From Sclerodactyla briareus (taxonomy: Eukaryota; Echinodermata; Holothuroidea; Dendrochirotida; Sclerodactylidae): a stretch of DNA of 64,000 nt. The DNA is taken from NCBI GenBank assembly GCA_026419785.1, contig JAODTK010000333.1, forward strand, positions 558,001 to 622,000, in the 5' to 3' direction. Shown here one piece after another: positions 23,319-33,940 of the stretch (positions are counted from its first letter, which is position 1; each line of letters opens with the position of its first letter). The position numbers and the translations under genes are program-made. Under the pieces are notes generated by a model. That model was not told the origin of the DNA and searched no databases. It saw only the letters and a program-made list of their open reading frames with translations.

Positions 23319-23361
23319 GGGCGCGCGCTCCCAAAGCCCCCCCGGATACGCGCCTGTAATA

Positions 23362-23700
23362 GCGCAATAACTCTCTAACGCTTCATCCGAATGATTTGAA
23401 ACTTAGTGCACATGTCCACCCCATAAAATCTCGACGAGTTCGAAAGTGGACATCATTCTGCTGCCCTCTATTTTGCAGGTTTTACACTAAAATACAAACG
23501 TTAGTCTGATATGACACGCGAACTTAGTGTTGGGACTAACGTGGTCCCCAAAAACCTGGCGTTATTTTGAAATCACCGGAGGTCAAATTTTTATTTTCCG
23601 CGAAATTGCAGAGTTACCCCCATTAACACGGAACTTGGTGGTTGGGGACAAAAGTTGGTCCCGAAAAAAATGACGGTGATCTCAAGCATGCGTAGCCCAG
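23362..23700. repeat. Dispersed repeat with 'ACTCTCTAACGCTTCATCCG' head, copy 1
   Basis: 'CAATAACTCTCTAACGC', 'TCCGAATGATTTGAAACTTA', 'GAGTTCGAAAGTGGACATCA', 'CTCTATTTTGCAGG' recur with changes at about 24785-24910. The head recurs again at about 59410-59460. The repeat lies just outside a hAT-like terminus here and inside a LINE region at 59.4 kb. It is non-coding and unnamed. Confidence 0.5.
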
Positions 23701-24780
23701 TAATCAGGTAACAGGTCACGAATATTGTGGAGTCGTGTCATAGACTGTGTTGAAGGAGCGGAGCTTTGAATTTTTGTCCTGTAAAGTAGTATGGGCAGCC
23801 AGTTTTGTTGCTAAAATGACACTACTATTTAACTACATAACTATGTTCTGTCTGTAAACATCCACATTTTAATAAACTTCGTCTCTAAATCCTACTTTGA
23901 GATTTCCTAAATACCCCTATCAACCCTTTGTTTCCCTCTTGAAATCCATATTTCTCAATTCTCTCTATTTCCCCATACTGAGTTGCTTCCTTCCCCCCTG
24001 TAGCTTGCACCCCCCCCCCCAAACCTACCCTCACCACCATCAATGAGTCCCCAAATTACAATTTGTATGCAACTTAAGTTCACTTATGTTTTGACATGTT
24101 TTGGCAACACATGTCACAGGTAATTTGATATCATCACAAGTATGGTCTATCCAGCTTATAAACAAATAGACTATAGAAATTTGCACCCTATATCTGAAAG
24201 CGGCTTACTGATTGATTGTATACACATTGCATAGTGTGTGGTCAGTATGTACAGTAGCCTTAAGTATCACATAGTTCATAACTCCATTGCCCATTAAAAT
24301 AACCCCCAAAGAGGCAGAGTGTAATAACATCAAGTAAATGGAGTAGAATTACAAATAGTTTGCCTACCCACTCCTCTCCCTTAAAATAAAATTAAAAAAA
24401 AAAACGAATAGAATTGAAAATAAAATAAAAGACAATGAAGGAAATGCAGTGAGTGCAGCTTAGAAAAAAGAATAATGAAATCTGCAACCCTTATTAATAT
24501 TGCACCTATAGATATTCATTGTGTCAACTAAATATATGAGACTACCCGCACTCTGGAAAATATTGCATTGAGTGCAATAGAAAAAAGAAAACTCTGACAA
24601 CAATTCCCCTAGCTGCCCACCCTGGCCGAGATTGGCGAGTGCGAAGTAGCTTTTAGTATGATTCAATTTGTGACAGTAGCCGCCTTTGCAATTCCCATTG
24701 GATGGGGGCAGCCTGCCATGGATACTGCTAAAGCAATTTGTTCAATATGAGACCATTTAATAAAGACTTGCGCGGCCGGT
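23701..24780. other. Unassigned AT-rich DNA
   Basis: No gene, RNA or transposon signal. A C10 run lies at about 24010, with A-rich patches near 24390. Confidence 0.35.
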
Positions 24781-25186
24781 TGCGAGCGCAATCACTCTCC
24801 CACGGTTCATCCGATCGATCTGAAACGCCCCAGTTAAATCTCAGCTGAGTTCGAAAGTGTCATCATTGCATGTCTCCAGCACTTTTTTGTGCAGATTTTA
24901 CCCAAAAATACAGAGTTAGTCCCTGATTTCCCGAAACTTGTTGGTGGTGTCAAATTTGTGTTTTTTTCCGCAATGTATTCTGATTTTCGTCGTATTGAAC
25001 AAAACTGGATGTGGACTGTTGTCTCGTTCCTGACAACACGAAGGTTATGTCATGTCACAGGAGGTTCATTTGCATTATTCATGCCATTTTCTAACTTTGT
25101 TGTATTTGAACGAAACTAGGCGAATATGGATCTGCAGTTGGTCTTGAACAATGGGTCGGGCATTTCTGAGTCATTGGCGGTCAAAT
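24781..25186. repeat. Dispersed repeat with 'CACTCTCCCACGGTTCATCC' head, copy 2
   Basis: Matches 23362-23600 over the head, the 'GAGTTCGAAAGTG.CATCATT' block and the 'TGCAGATTTTACCCAAAAAT' block. It ends where the hAT-like element begins. Confidence 0.45.
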
Positions 25187-26463
25187 CACTGGCGTAGCCA
25201 GGAATTTTGATGGGGGTGGCCAGGCGGGAGGGTGTAAGGGGAAGGGGGTGTCCCCTCACCTTTGGTGGAAATTTGGCATTTTTAGGATCCCTCAGATGAA
25301 ATCTGGTCCAACATTTGTAATCATGAAGACATTCGGTCCTAACAAGAAGGTTTGTTCTGGTTCTTGAGAAGTGGTCAAAATTTCTTTTCCACGTGGATTC
25401 AGATCATAGGCGTGCGGCACTCTTCCATTTTTGTGGGGGGGGGGGCCCAGCAAACAATTTCCCCAAATCTGGAAAGCCGCCATGATGGAAACGTATTACC
25501 GCGCGCGGAACTGCCTTGCGAAAAAAAAAGAAAGCTTGTTTTGATTGAAAAATTCCCCTGAATTTCGCCGAATGACCTTGGTCTGACTTTTGATCATTTT
25601 CTGCCTGTTAATATCCCGGTACCAATTTGTTCTCCTTTTCGTCTCCCCATTTTAGGAACGAATGAAAATAACGTCTTGGTATAATGTGAGGGAGTGTCCA
25701 GTCGATCCCTCCTCTGAGCCATGCTTTCAGCTGGCCAGGATGTACCCAGGATCTAATAGCCACAGGATCACGATTGCTAAAATCTAACAAAAACCTAACT
25801 AATTTGCCCGATTCTCAAATAGTTATTATCGCTTTGTATTTAAAGCAGACAACAAAACCCCGGCTACTACCGCGCAGGGAGCACGCATTTTTTTTGGCAT
25901 TGCTTGGATATCATCTATGATTCCCTATAGGCGTACGGAGTTCAATATTCCTGGCAGGGCTCTTCATCATTTGCCACGTTTTTGCCCGAACTGGAGGGCT
26001 AGCTAGTGCCCTTCCCCCTTGCACCCGCCTATGAACGTTGGATATGGACAAAAAATTGCACTCAGCCACTGACTGGAATGAGGAGGGGGGGAAAAAAAAA
26101 AGGGGGGCGGGAACAACAAAAGTGACAAATGTTGTTGCGAGGGGTATCTACGCACTCCCTCGTATGCCAATGTCTTCGATGATCAACAGAAACTTGCCGC
26201 AACTGCAAATGGGCAAAAATCTGTATATATAACGGTTACTATGCGCGCGAAGCACGCGCAAAAATTTTGCACACTGTTTGATATTGACCAAAAAATTGGA
26301 CTGTCAGAGGAGATTCAAGCAATCTGACTAGCAACTGGAGAAGAGAGAGCCGCATAAGTGCCAAATGTTGTTGTCATAAGTGAAAAAGTAAAAAAAAAAT
26401 TGGGGTGGAATTTCGATGGGGGGGGCCATGACCCCCGTGGCCCCCCCTCTGGCTACGCCAATG
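25187..26463. mobile_element. Non-autonomous hAT-like element, 1,277 bp
   Basis: The left end is CACTGGCGTAGCCAGGAATT. The right end, inverted, is CATTGGCGTAGCCAGAGGGG, so 14 of the first 15 bases match. Flanks GGTCAAAT (25179-25186) and GGGTCAAT (26464-26471) look like an 8-bp target duplication with one slip. The CA.TGGCG start, 8-bp duplication and G-rich subtermini fit hAT-type MITEs. No transposase frame is present. A CATAGGCG-ended segment (25406 to about 26033) may be a nested insertion. The subterminal block 26243-26330 (palindrome GCGCGCGAAGCACGCGC, then TTGGACTGTCAG, ATTCAAGCAATCTGAC) is shared, inverted, with the element at 44.8 kb. Confidence 0.75.
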
Positions 26464-26775
26464 GGGTCAATAGACAAAGACTAATGCGTTTTCTATGAAG
26501 GAGGTCCACACAGGCCATGTCTGCGGGGATCATACCCGTCGGCCGTTTCACCGCCGACATGTCTAGTTGTCCTACGAAGAGGCAGTTGTGGTAGGTCTAT
26601 ATCGAAAAGATTCATACCGTCGTTTATAAGTATATCTGTGTGTGTCGCTCTATGTGTGCGTGCGATACGCTCGTCCATTAGCAGGGTTCGTCTGAAAAAG
26701 TGAAGATCAAGTTTGAAATTTTGTGTGTGGTTCCGAGAATGGGGTACACATATGACTAGATATTATAAAATAAAG

Positions 26776-26838
26776 GTAGATAGATAGATAGTAGTAGATA
26801 GATAGATAGATAGTAGGAGAGATAGAAGATAGTAATTT
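26776..26838. repeat. (TAGA)n tail of a LINE
   Basis: TAGATAGA repeats with TAG interruptions. On the minus strand they form the (TCTA)n tail directly after 'ATGACAATAAA'. This is a LINE 3' terminal repeat, so it is not an independent microsatellite. Confidence 0.8.
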
Positions 26839-27290
26839 ATTGTCATTTTCAAAAAAAAACAGAACATGGTAAGCTGCCCGACAGTAAGAAAATAGGCACA
26901 AATATACAATAGACATACATTAGTATGCGAAAACGTCTGGAACAAACCCGACATCAATCAACGAGTAGCGTGGGATAGCTTTCGGAAGAAATGAATTGCG
27001 GAAACGGCTTGTTCTGGTGATTGGAACCCCGCATTCCTAATGCCCAGATGTGTCGGACTGTGTGAGGGTTATGAAAGGGATGGGTGACCATCGCAGTTAT
27101 TGATTTACCTTCTTTAGCAACTTTCCTAATAGATAGAGTCAATTGTTGAAGAATCTAGGCCGGAACGCGTGCCGCCGATTTACGAATTCGTTCTAGATCT
27201 ACTTATGTTTCTCTTTGCATACTACCCCAAAAACCAAAGAATATACAAAAAGTGAGGATGCTTTGCTGTGCTATGATAAAATTAGTTTCA
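26776..27290 (-). mobile_element. Rex1/CR1-like LINE, 3' end
   Basis: On the minus strand the sequence reads ILSFCIFFGFWGSMQREHK, LERIRKSAARV, then KVAKEGKSITAMVTHPFHNP, HTVRHIWALGMRG and QFISSESYPTLL. This follows the C-terminal tail typical of Rex1/CR1-group polyproteins ('LxRVxKKxxxIxxDxTHPxHxxFxLLPSGRRFR', ending 'SFFPxAIxLLN'). The last part is one open frame (27142 to 26954, ending in a stop). A short 3' UTR follows, with the usual 'GAAAATGACAATAAA', and then a (TCTA)n tail. RT palm motifs are missing, so this is a 5'-truncated copy, as is normal for LINEs. At least two frame changes lie upstream of 27142. Confidence 0.8.
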
Positions 27291-28085
27291 ATTGTAGTAT
27301 CCACTCTACACTGCTTTGTTTACGGAAGGAAATACAGTCGTTGGATACAAAAGTCACTGATTAACAAGCAATTATACAGTTGTAAGTACACATGAGTACC
27401 AATAAACAGCTTGGAAGGATTGACAGATTTCCTCAAAGGCTCATCATTACGGCCTATTTTAAACGTCACCACTCTTTAGAACTGTTTTGTGCTTGTTAGG
27501 ATGTTGCAGTTTTTGTCAGTGGAGTTTCGGAGTTGTTCGCACTTCGTATGTGCAACGTAGACGGCCTGTGTACGGCCTTATGACCTGGACCCTATGATCT
27601 CACACAATAGCCTTATGATTCATTAACGACTAACGTGAAAAGGCTTAATGAGAAGCGTAATTGGTCTGATTTATGTATTTCATTGGTTAGGCTAGTTAAC
27701 AAAGATTACCGAAGAGCCGATGGGAGCGTGGTTTGGCATAGAGATGAAGGATAGGAGGTGAATGAACTGACTTAGTTATATTATTGCGCAAGCCGTAAAG
27801 TTTGTCCGATTTTTACAACCCTTTATGGGGATGTGGCCTACTACCAGTCCTGATGAATTGAATATAGATTCAAGGTTTATGATTTTCCGATGTTTATGTT
27901 ATGCGAATCTCAGAGGTTGGCGAAGTTCAATTTCACATATACTTTTGGATAGCGGAATCTTCCTTTCTCATTAATAATTAAGACACGAGAGTTGTTGTCA
28001 TTAGAGGGCATCCAATGTCTAATTTGCAATTATGCAATTTAGCTAGTCTCCATCAACCTGGTGGATGTGATCCGACATTTTTCGG
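27291..28085. other. Unassigned DNA
   Basis: No coding or repeat signal that I can support. The right edge passes into the tandem family that begins near 28.09 kb. Confidence 0.35.
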
Positions 28086-29110
28086 AGTATTTGAATGTGG
28101 GGAAAGCGTCACTGTAGGGTCACATCATGTATATTTGATCATCCACGTTGCCACTCTTCTGATGTACGAAAGGATGTAGAGAATTCATACTTGGCAAGAG
28201 GGGTTGCCATGCGGAATAGAGAATCCCTACTGGTTTGGGGCCAGGTCAAAGTCACTCAAGGTCAAAGAGATCCCAAGTATAGAAAGAACAAACATGTGAG
28301 CAAGAGAACTATGCAACCAATGATGTGAAGAGTTAATACCTGGCACGAAGGATGTCATGAGAGGTTAAAGTCCAAAAACCATGTGAGGATGAAAAACGAT
28401 GCAACCGAATGATGTAGAGAGCTCCTACCTTGTTTGGTGTGTGTTTATTTCGAAAAAAAAATACATGTCCACAACACAAGTAATAAAAGACAAATGAATA
28501 CGTAGCGGGACAGAACAAAAGACAGATCGAACATAGAGTCAGGGGCAACACCCATTAGTCCAAAAAGATGGCTCATTTCAACGGGGTCCCACATTAAAAC
28601 AGCTGCCACATCAGGAAAACCTCACCACCTCTCATCCACCCTACCAAAACACCCCGCAAACTCCAGTTCGCTGAGAGAGACAGGCATAAACATACATGAG
28701 GAGTTCCTTCGTTAACTAAAAGCAGAATAGATCATAGACCTGATGTAATTAGGAGGAGGGTTCACTCACGTGAAGCAGTGACACAAAAGGTGGCACCAGG
28801 CACTCGGACAGAAAAGGTTTCGATGTCGTTGTAGAGGATACAGATTATTTTCCTGAGGTTCCAAGTCACCGAAGGTCACAGAGGTCAAAGTTGAAAAGTT
28901 GTGATCATGATGATGTGTAATGAAATAATGTACAAACTCATACTTGGCACGGAGGGTGGTCATTTGGAGTATTGATGATCCCAATCGTCTGGGTTTCAGG
29001 TCGGAGAGATCCACGCCGAGACTCACTGTCCCATTATGAAGGCTCGAACCAGAAACATTTCTTCAGTCGTTCAGTGGTGCGGCAAAGGAATAACTGACCA
29101 TTGGGTCATT
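28086..29110. repeat. Tandem family with about 170-bp unit, block 1 (interrupted)
   Basis: Units repeat 'TGATGTAGAGA.TTCATACTTGG', 'AAG.GGTTGCCATG', 'GGTCAAAGTCACTCAAGGTC', 'AACAAACATGTGAGCA.GAG', 'GCAACCAAATGATG'. Clear units begin near 28150, 28325 and 28400, and again near 28905. A stretch at about 28435-28770 is unlike the family and probably an insertion. Related blocks occur at 29.6-30.4, 55.1-55.95 and 63.8-64.0 kb. AGGTCA half-sites are frequent. The unit has no coding potential. Confidence 0.65.
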
Positions 29111-29124
29111 GTTTTAAATATCAG

Positions 29125-29316
29125 TCAAATTTGACGATTGACAAACTTGCGAGTCACTGGCATGGAGTCGGGGATGGTTGGGGTGGTCAGACCCAAGCCT
29201 GGTTCGCTACCCCTTCTCCTCCGAGGGGCGGGTAGATGAGGATAGGCCACGCCTCCCAGGATGGCTCCCAGAGTGAACAAGTTGAGCACACACGGGAACG
29301 TCCAGTATAAATACAT
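29125..29316 (-). CDS. Candidate C-terminal exon of a membrane protein (weak)
   Basis: On the minus strand, 63 codons read with good codon choice. A hydrophobic stretch WTFPCVLNLFTLGAILGGVA comes first, then YPHLPAPRRRRGSEPGLGLT, then TPTIPDSMPVTRKFVN and a stop. A single membrane helix followed by a short basic, proline-rich tail looks like the end of a multi-pass protein. A possible acceptor (GAATTGGTAG) precedes it in frame. It lies between two blocks of the 170-bp tandem family. No homolog is recognised and no neighbouring exon was found, so it could be a fortuitous GC-rich frame. Confidence 0.3.
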   Translation of the reverse strand: MYLYWTFPCVLNLFTLGAILGGVAYPHLPAPRRRRGSEPGLGLTTPTIPDSMPVTRKFVNRQI

Positions 29317-29589
29317 ACATTTAGGCTACCAATTCAGGCGGTAACGGAAGATCCATTAGCAATTTCCTCACACGGTGATGCGAAGCAGCCGCATTTCAGA
29401 AACCTTCAGATTAGGACTACATGGCAGTATGTCTACCGGGTATAGTAAAACGGTATATTGCGCAGTTCCTAGATACTGACTTCAAAAAGTAGATTTTCTT
29501 CCAGATACAATTTGTTCACTTGAAAAACGTCTATGCCTTATAAGATTCTGCGTCTTTTTTATTCCTTGACGCAAATAATAGAAATCTAT

Positions 29590-30420
29590 CCGTTGAGGTA
29601 GATGTGTCCCTTGGACTGTGAACACGACAACTCGACCCCAACGAGATGGATGAAGATAATACTTGGTATATCGGTTCATCCATAATGAGAACTTGAACCC
29701 CATTGTTGGGGTCAGAGAGTCGGAAGGGAACGGAGGCACAGTCTTAAAACTTTGAGAACATGAAGTCTAGGAATGCGTGGTCCGCTAAGCTGAAACTTGG
29801 GTATGCGGTTCTTATGAGGGGTATAAAACGCTATTGTTTTCAGTTTTTTCGATGTAATTAATGTGAGTGGGGGGTGGGAAAATTGTAATAACTGTTATAT
29901 AGCTAATTAGCATTTTGTTTAACACGATACCCCATCCCATCTTGATGATGAGCTAACATCAGTACATTCGGGTCTTATTGTTCCAGGATCAGGTCACCAG
30001 GTCATCTGAGGTCAAGAGGCAAGTCTAACAACCTTTTTTATTATTATATAGTCCGGAATTCACGGTTCCGGAGGCGTGGATGCGGAGGCTATGTTGCTTT
30101 CTTTCGAGAAAGAACCCTATGGATTCATTGTGAACAGGAGGTTTGTTTGAAAAAAAAGGAAAATTGGCTTGTTAACACACTCATACTCGGATGGGCTCCT
30201 CATAATAAGTACATGGAGGCCCTATTGTTTGCGGTCAGGTCGAGTTAATCGAGGTCATCAGACGAGAAAGTCTGAGAACCTCGTGAACACGAATGCTTTG
30301 GTCAGTCAAAACCGAAATTTGGATACGTTACTTATAGGAGTACAAGAACCCTATAGTGTGGACTTGGGGTCATTTGGCGGATTTGTTCACAATTGCATGA
30401 TCTCTAGTAATTTTATTTCG
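29590..30420. repeat. Tandem family with about 170-bp unit, block 2 (degenerate)
   Basis: Diverged units contain 'ACTTGGTATATCGGTTCAT', 'CTCATACTCGGATGGGCTCC', 'GGTCAGGTCGAGTTAATCGA' and 'AGGTCATCAGA', plus 'CAGGATCAGGTCACCAGGTC' at 29981-30006. AGGTCA-type half-sites persist though the units have drifted further than in block 1. Open frames of up to 119 codons through it are not called. Confidence 0.45.
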
Positions 30421-32100
30421 CCCTCTCCCCCACTTTTAGCACATGACCGACCAATTACCCCCCATATCGGCAACTTAAATTTCAGAGTGAGCGGACGTCA
30501 AGTTCAGGGCATAAGTGGCTTTCTCTAAAATGAGGTCCCAAAAGATAAATCTCTCGGGTCTACACGTCGGCCGGTCAATCTCCCGTACAGGTTAGTTATA
30601 TTTGTATGCAAGGAAGATGCCGACGTGAGCGCCCACAAGCTGCACCATAGGCAGTCCAAGAGTTGGGGAGAACGTTTCAGGTCTTAGGTATAACAAATTT
30701 CAAGATCCCACCGCTCCTGGGATCTGAGCGGCGATGGGAAGGGGCGTTGGGTTTTTTCACAGGCGAGCTCCTGCGACAGAGCTACATATACTCGACACTA
30801 TTTACTATGGAGGCTCACACATAACTGGAGGGAGTTCGATCACAGCCTTAAGAATGGGTAACCCTACTAAATATGTCATATCTTCTATATATCGTGGGGC
30901 CAGTTCGTTTAGGCCATGTAGACAACTACAAGCTTTTTCATACGGATTCTAAAATAAAGGTCGTTTTCGATTCAATACATTAACATTTCCATGAGAGCTG
31001 ATCATATACCCAATAATTAACATCCTAAATTAGGTCCGCTGCTGTTTTTGTACTTTTTTTACTCACTCCTTATTGCCTTGGCCCATTCCCATTCCGAAGG
31101 GAATCAATTGTGTCAATATGTTCTCTTTCAAGATGTGGATTGAGCTACATGCAATTTTCTTCAGCGGCATAGTTTAAAATGTATGCGCTATTTATATCTA
31201 AACTCGTGGATTTATGAGTATCCAGATAGTCTCAGTGATTTCAGAACGAGCCTCGTAATTGTTTTTTTTTCCTAGATTCCCCAGATCGCCTTATTCTCCA
31301 AAATATGTATTTGGCGTTCCTAATAGGTGAGGGACAGTCATTACTCAGAAATCGGTACTCGTTTGATCGCTACGGTCGGTTTTGTCTCTCATCGTCATTG
31401 CTTCCCTAATACATTTGTTAAACCAAAGTGGGGAACATCTTTTCACCATTTTCACAAAGTCAACGCGCCTGTCAGTATTGTTCTCTCCCACTCAGCTCTT
31501 AAATAAATGCACTGTTATCGATGTTCCCTTTTTCTATATTTTATGGTATATGTGAAATACCAGTACTCGTGGCTCGGATATGGACGTAAGTCGGGGAAAG
31601 GGAAAGGCGGAGAGAGGTGGGACAAGTAGCAGAAGGAAGGTAAGACGATTATTCTGAGTGCACAAAATGTATCGAAAAAATGAGTGAATCAATTACTACG
31701 CATGGTGAGGTCTGAAAGGTACCTAGCGCATATAAAGCCGCTTCTGATCATCCAGTCTTTTTTTCCTCCCCATACTTAGCGACAGGCCTGAGCCTCAACC
31801 CCTTCTATTGTTGGCCTCATTGGCGGAGTTCAAGGATCTGCTCTGTGATCGGCCCGTGTGGGTTTCGCGTGGCCAGATTTTTATAGGTGAACGATGGGCT
31901 AACTGAAATGGGCCCATCTGTGTACTTTGTGGGTGAGGTGTGGAAGATTTCCATAGTAATGGGCGAATGATAGGCTGCGGTAAATGGGGCCTTACAGTGA
32001 AACCTCCTCACAGAACGCAATATATGACGGAAGCCTGTTGACAACATTTTTGCCAAAGTGTACGTTCTGGAAATCCCCGCATGTAGTATCCTGATCAATC
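30421..32100. other. Unassigned DNA
   Basis: No supported gene, RNA or repeat boundary. Short open frames on both strands have no recognisable motif. Confidence 0.35.
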
Positions 32101-32104
32101 AACA

Positions 32105-32415
32105 TCAGCTTCGCCAAGCGATGATTGATGCGCTAAACGAGAAAAAACAAAAACATGTGGTAACAGTTAATGCTCCCTGGATACAGCTAGCTACAACTCT
32201 GCCGCTTTTTTTTCTTTTTTTGTGTTGGTGATTTTCTTGGAATGTGTCCCAATGTTCAGAACGATATGACAGAGTGCATGGTTAGTTCGGCTAACACAGG
32301 AGCGCTTCGAAGCGTGATCTGATCGCTCTAAAACGAAAGAAAAAACATGGTCGCCCCCCTAACAGTTACTGCTCCCCCGGATTACAGCTATACAACTTCT
32401 GCCGCTTTTCGCCCA
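32105..32415. repeat. Two tandem units of about 200 bp
   Basis: 'AACAGTTAATGCTCCCTGGA', 'TACAGCTAGCTACAACT' and 'CTGCCGCTTTT' (32162-32215) recur as 'AACAGTTACTGCTCCCCCGG', 'TACAGCTATACAACTT' and 'CTGCCGCTTTT' (32361-32409). Between them lies 'GATTTTCTTGGAATGTG' with 'CGATATGACAGAGT' (32230-32276), which is also found at 34419-34463 in the GGGCCC-type repeat. Confidence 0.6.
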
Positions 32416-32697
32416 ACGCACCAAGATTGATGGACGATGTGGTCCAAACTCCCTACTCCATGGTCCCTACTACCTGCATTGACAGTTCCCCTAGAACGCT
32501 AGCGCGTACCGTACGTATAATGCGTCTCTAATAATATATACGGACACTAGTCCGTGACATATTATAGATATTGCCCAAAAAAATGTATATTTGGAGGGCG
32601 GATATCGTCTCGCACACTCGATCGTTTTTTTTTTTTCTTACTGTCTCAGAGTGTCGTTCTGTGCTGTTCGGTGGAAGTCAACGTAATGAATGATATT

Positions 32698-33028
32698 CAC
32701 AACCGAGTGGTGGTCAATTAGTAGAGCGTCGGCCTTCCACCCGGGGGAGACGGGTGCTCGATTACCGATTACGGCGTCGGGTCATACACAAGACTTCAAA
32801 ACGGAACCTGTTGCCTTCTCGCTTGGCGCCGCAGCACAAGGGATTGAAGCAGGGGACAAACGAGGGGTAGGCAAATTGCAGGAATGTACCGCCAAAGAGG
32901 CATTGCTTATTCCGGTTTACCTGGTGAGGGATTCGCAGTGACATGAGGTGCGGTATCAAGGTCTGCAACCTTGCTGAGCCTTGAATAGTCTCGATCCTCT
33001 GCTCGGTCAAGTATACAAAGAAAAAAAG
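32698..33028 (+). repeat. tRNA-derived SINE
   Basis: The head contains an A-box-like 'TGGTCAATTAGTAGAG' (32711-32726), then 'CGTCGGCCTTCCACCC' as an anticodon-arm-like segment, and a B-box-like 'GGGTGCTCGATTACC' (32752-32766). The A-to-B spacing is tRNA-like. A 250-bp unrelated body with no coding potential follows, ending at 'ACAAAGAAAAAAAG' (about 33015-33028). That order (pol III promoter head, body, A-rich tail) defines a SINE. The parent tRNA cannot be assigned safely. It is a different family from the copies at 42.5 and 47.4 kb. Confidence 0.7.
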
Positions 33029-33940
33029 TCGTTGAAGGGGTCCTATACATCAGTTGCTGAGAATTGCCAAAACGCATCTTCTCATGAAGTTCAAGTCTGT
33101 CGTCACGAATGTTGTCAGTTGTGATTGAGCGTGCTTCTTAGGTGGTTTAGGGAGTTTGGGTTTTTTTTTGTAAGCCATGTTGGGGCATTTGGACCAAAGT
33201 AACATGAAATTTGCCATTTTTCCGCAATTTGTTATTGACTCTGAAGTTGAGATGGTCCATGAATAAGTCTGTGGTGGGGTCAGGCGATTTGTTCACTTAA
33301 GCTCCCCAAGACTGCTGGAAGGATTATCTCTGAGGGGACAGTCTGAAACGTTCATAACCATAACAGGGCAGCATACATAGAAGTTGATACCTGAAGAACA
33401 GGGCTCCTGGTTGGCTGAAGACAGTTGGAGTAAGATATATGGGTAATGGGGTCGGCAATACAACTCAGAGTGAGGAATGATGCCTGCTGTGTGGCTTCCC
33501 TGGATGATGTGGAAGGTAATTACAAAGGCAGTAATTGGTTAAAGGAGCAGTTTGCCCTCTCACAAATCAATGCTGAACGAACTACAACATGGCTGTTATT
33601 TATTGCTGGGAAATGACTACAGGGCTGTATCTCCTATTAGGTGAGGAACTGTATTGGAAGGAATGCTAAATCAGCTGAAAAACATTGGCAGAAACACCAG
33701 CGATGCTGGTCGGGTAATTACTACGCTGTTATGTTTCATTAGCTGAGGAACCCATAAATGTATGGATTCCAGTGTTTCAATATTGTTCGACATATCATTG
33801 CGTGAGTAAAATATAGCAGATGATTAATGTGTCTTATACTGTAGCATGTTGAATATATTAAGTGACTATGACAAGTAGGTAGTATGTCAAGACTTGACTT
33901 CTGTCACTGAAAAATGTCCTGTTTGTAACAAATACTCTGA
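33029..33940. other. Unassigned DNA
   Basis: No coding, RNA or repeat feature that I can support. Confidence 0.35.

Larger units (their letters stand above)
22181..23361. mobile_element. Composite of hAT-like ends (candidate element)
   Basis: A right-hand terminus is clear. On the minus strand from 23361 it reads CAGGCGCGTATCCGGGGGGG, followed by the purine strand of the tract at 23165-23315. Candidate left termini are 'CAGTGGCGCAGTTCGGG' (about 22184) and 'CAGTGGCGTCGTTAGAC' (about 22233). They do not match the right terminus well beyond the CAG.GGCG core, so two incomplete elements are as likely as one whole one. A GCGCGTGAAGCGCGC palindrome lies at about 22534. No transposase is present. 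Confidence 0.4.

Noticed and set aside
23119-23378. Several Ser/Phe/Leu-rich or Arg/Lys/Glu-rich frames
   Set aside because: They are translations of the polypyrimidine tract and follow from composition alone.
25406-26033. A whole nested element with CATAGGCG ends inside the 1.28-kb hAT-like element
   Set aside because: The ends agree for only about eight bases and the flanks show no target duplication. It is mentioned only as a possibility.
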